NCBI GenBank assembly: GCA_041477875.1
Contig: JBGOVA010000001.1
Coordinates: 1-64,000 of the forward strand
DNA: 64,000 bases
Reading direction: 5' to 3'
DNA from: SZUA-430 sp041477875
GTDB lineage: Bacteria > Pseudomonadota > Alphaproteobacteria > Micropepsales > Micropepsaceae
The position numbers were made by a program, and so were the translations under genes. Below the pieces are notes generated by a model. That model saw only the letters and a list, made by a program, of their open reading frames with translations. It was not told the DNA's origin and did no database searches. Of the stretch, positions 62,404 through 64,000 are shown one piece after another (the stretch's first letter is position 1; the number at the start of each line of letters is the position of its first letter).

Positions 62404-64000
62404 ATGACGGCGAAGGATTTCACCGGCCCGCTGACGACGCTGCTCGCCGTCGCGGCGATCACGGCGCTCTTGCTCTTCACGTGGCAGGCGCAACTGACCG
62501 CCCCCGTGCAACCCTCAACCACCGGCTTCTCTTCGGCGCACGCCTTCGCGACACTTTCCCGCCTTCTGGCCGAGCAGCAGCCGCACCCCGCGGGCTCGCC
62601 CGAAAACGCCGTCGTGCGCGACCGCATCGTCGAGGAGTTGAAAGCTGCGGGTTACACGCCCGAGATCCAATCGGCGTTTCAATGCTCGCCCCCCGGACGC
62701 AACCCCGGCTGCTCGGCGGTCGAGAACATCATCGCCGTGCACAAGGGCACGGGGCAGGGCAGAGCGATCCTGGCGACCGCCCACTACGATAGCGTGCCCG
62801 CAGGACCCGGCGTTGCCGACGACGGCGCCGGCGTCGCGGTGATGCTCGAACTCGCGCGCCACTTGGCGAACCAGCCGCCGGCCCGCAACGACGTCGTCAT
62901 TCTGATTTCCGACGCCGAGGAAACGGGCCTGCGCGGCGCGCTCGCCTTTGCCGAGCACCATCCGCTGATGAAGCAGGTCGGCCTGGTCGTGAACGTCGAG
63001 GCACGCGGCACCTCCGGTCCCAGCATCATGTTCGAAACCGGCTCCGGCAACGCGCGCCTGATCGATCTTTTCGCCGGTACGGTCGGCCGGCCGGTATCGA
63101 ACTCGCTCGCCTACGAAATCTACAAGCTCCTGCCCAACGACACCGATTTCACCGTCTACAAGAAGCACGACCTCACCGGCTTCAACTTCGCGTTCATCGG
63201 CTCGGCCTCGCGCTATCACTCGCGCCGCGACGACCTCGCGCATCTCGACCTGAACTCGCTGCAGCATCACGGCGACAACGTCTTCGCGCTGATGTCGAAA
63301 TTGATCGGCGCCGATCTCGGTTCCTTGAAGTCCGAATCCGACGCCAGCTATTTCGACCTCTTCGGCCAAACCCTTCTTGTCTGGCCGGCCGCGCTCAACC
63401 TGCCGATCGCGGCGCTCGCGTTCTTGGCGATCATCGGATTGATCGTCGCCCACCGCGACGCGTTCTCGTGGCGCGCCGCCGGTTGGTCCGTGCTCGGCTT
63501 CGCAGCCGTGCCGGCATTCCTTTTTACCGCCGGATGGCTCTTGTCGTTTCCTCTGGGCGTGTGGCCGGGCGTGCATCCGCTCGATCATCCTGAGCCATGG
63601 CCAGCGCGCATCGCGCTCGCGGCTGCGGCAATCCTGATCGCGCTCGTCGTCGCGACGCTCATCGGCCGGCGCAGCGACATGCGCGCGGGCCTGCTCGTCA
63701 ATTGGCTCGTGCTCGGCGCGGCTGCCGTCGCCTGCGCGGCGTTCTTGTCGGGTGCATCCTACGCGCTTGTTTGGCCGGTGCTCGCCGTGGCGGTCGTTGG
63801 TTGGATCGAAATGCTCGGCGGCGGAAAATCTGCGCTGACCGTGACCGCCGCCGTCGGCTTCGTCGCGGCCGCCTTCTTCTGGCTTGCGCACATGCTGGCG
63901 CTCGAAGCCGTGCTCGGCTTCAACATGAGCCACATCAAGTTGCTGGCGCTTGCGCCCTTCGCTCTTGCGCTCGCCCCCGTCTTCGCGCCGTCGCAGCGTG
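62404..64000 (+). CDS. M28 family metallopeptidase with C-terminal membrane region (partial)
   Basis: Open from ATG 62404 to the window end, at least 532 aa. One N-terminal TM (TTLLAVAAITALLLFTWQA) anchors it, and the peptidase faces the periplasm. M28 metal ligands can be placed as LATAHYDSVP, GVADDGAGVAVMLE, ISDAEETGLRGAL, NVEARGTSGP (Glu at the usual Asp position) and SRYHSRRDD. After about residue 330 several TM helices follow (LNLPIAALAFLAIIGLIVA; AAVPAFLFTAGWLLSF). The arrangement resembles Fxna/vacuolar-type membrane M28 proteins. Confidence 0.88.
   Translation, partial: MTAKDFTGPLTTLLAVAAITALLLFTWQAQLTAPVQPSTTGFSSAHAFATLSRLLAEQQPHPAGSPENAVVRDRIVEELKAAGYTPEIQSAFQCSPPGRNPGCSAVENIIAVHKGTGQGRAILATAHYDSVPAGPGVADDGAGVAVMLELARHLANQPPARNDVVILISDAEETGLRGALAFAEHHPLMKQVGLVVNVEARGTSGPSIMFETGSGNARLIDLFAGTVGRPVSNSLAYEIYKLLPNDTDFTVYKKHDLTGFNFAFIGSASRYHSRRDDLAHLDLNSLQHHGDNVFALMSKLIGADLGSLKSESDASYFDLFGQTLLVWPAALNLPIAALAFLAIIGLIVAHRDAFSWRAAGWSVLGFAAVPAFLFTAGWLLSFPLGVWPGVHPLDHPEPWPARIALAAAAILIALVVATLIGRRSDMRAGLLVNWLVLGAAAVACAAFLSGASYALVWPVLAVAVVGWIEMLGGGKSALTVTAAVGFVAAAFFWLAHMLALEAVLGFNMSHIKLLALAPFALALAPVFAPSQR

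Overview
The window is high-GC, densely coded chromosomal DNA of an alphaproteobacterium. The evidence is the conserved set mnmE-mnmG-rsmG-parA-parB (8.6-14.5 kb) and the companion set holA-lptE-leuS-DUF3576 protein (25.7-30.5 kb), plus a RibA with a long N-terminal domain, DUF6489 and two tandem porins. I cannot name a genus; Rhodospirillales-like or a related deep order is a guess. No rRNA, tRNA, CRISPR array, integrase or transposase was seen.

Layout. 0-8.3 kb holds metabolic genes: YjbQ, a PQQ-type aldose dehydrogenase, an SDR, an HD-domain protein, a quinone oxidoreductase, a dienelactone hydrolase and a DUF255 thioredoxin-fold protein. 8.3-14.5 kb is the tRNA-modification and chromosome-segregation operon, with parS-like CACGTG palindromes and a perfect DnaA-box word inside rsmG. 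14.5-25.7 kb is an accessory block between parB and holA. It contains a secreted Gly/Tyr-repeat protein, a spermidine-synthase-like protein, small regulators, a TetR-controlled RND pump and a MarR-controlled EmrAB pump, both with clear palindromic operators. 25.7-30.5 kb is holA-lptE-leuS-DUF3576. 30.8-33.6 kb holds two porins. 33.6-42.3 kb holds a ThiE-like protein, YggS, RibA, an OmpR-type regulator, a GIN-domain surface protein with a small membrane partner, and a MacAB-like ABC exporter under an orphan palindrome.

42.4-54.2 kb is one tightly packed minus-strand run of ten genes: four glycosyltransferases, a polysaccharide-deacetylase-like protein, a small membrane protein and a complete Yej/Opp-type peptide ABC importer. 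Divergent from it at 54.3-57.9 kb is a three-gene module: a 894-aa ABC protein whose ATPase domain lacks the usual Walker B and switch residues, a cyclic-nucleotide-binding protein and a PaaI-type thioesterase. The first glycosyltransferase of the minus-strand run appears to start at a rare ATT codon. This pair of transcription units is the best candidate for an undescribed (glycan-related) system.

57.9-64 kb holds a PNPOx-like protein, exonuclease III, a class III aminotransferase, endonuclease III and an M28 peptidase cut by the window end. Between exonuclease III and the aminotransferase lies what looks like an unannotated small RNA on the minus strand: a near-consensus promoter with a 17-bp spacer, about 150 nt with a hairpin presenting a C-rich anti-Shine-Dalgarno loop, and an intrinsic terminator.
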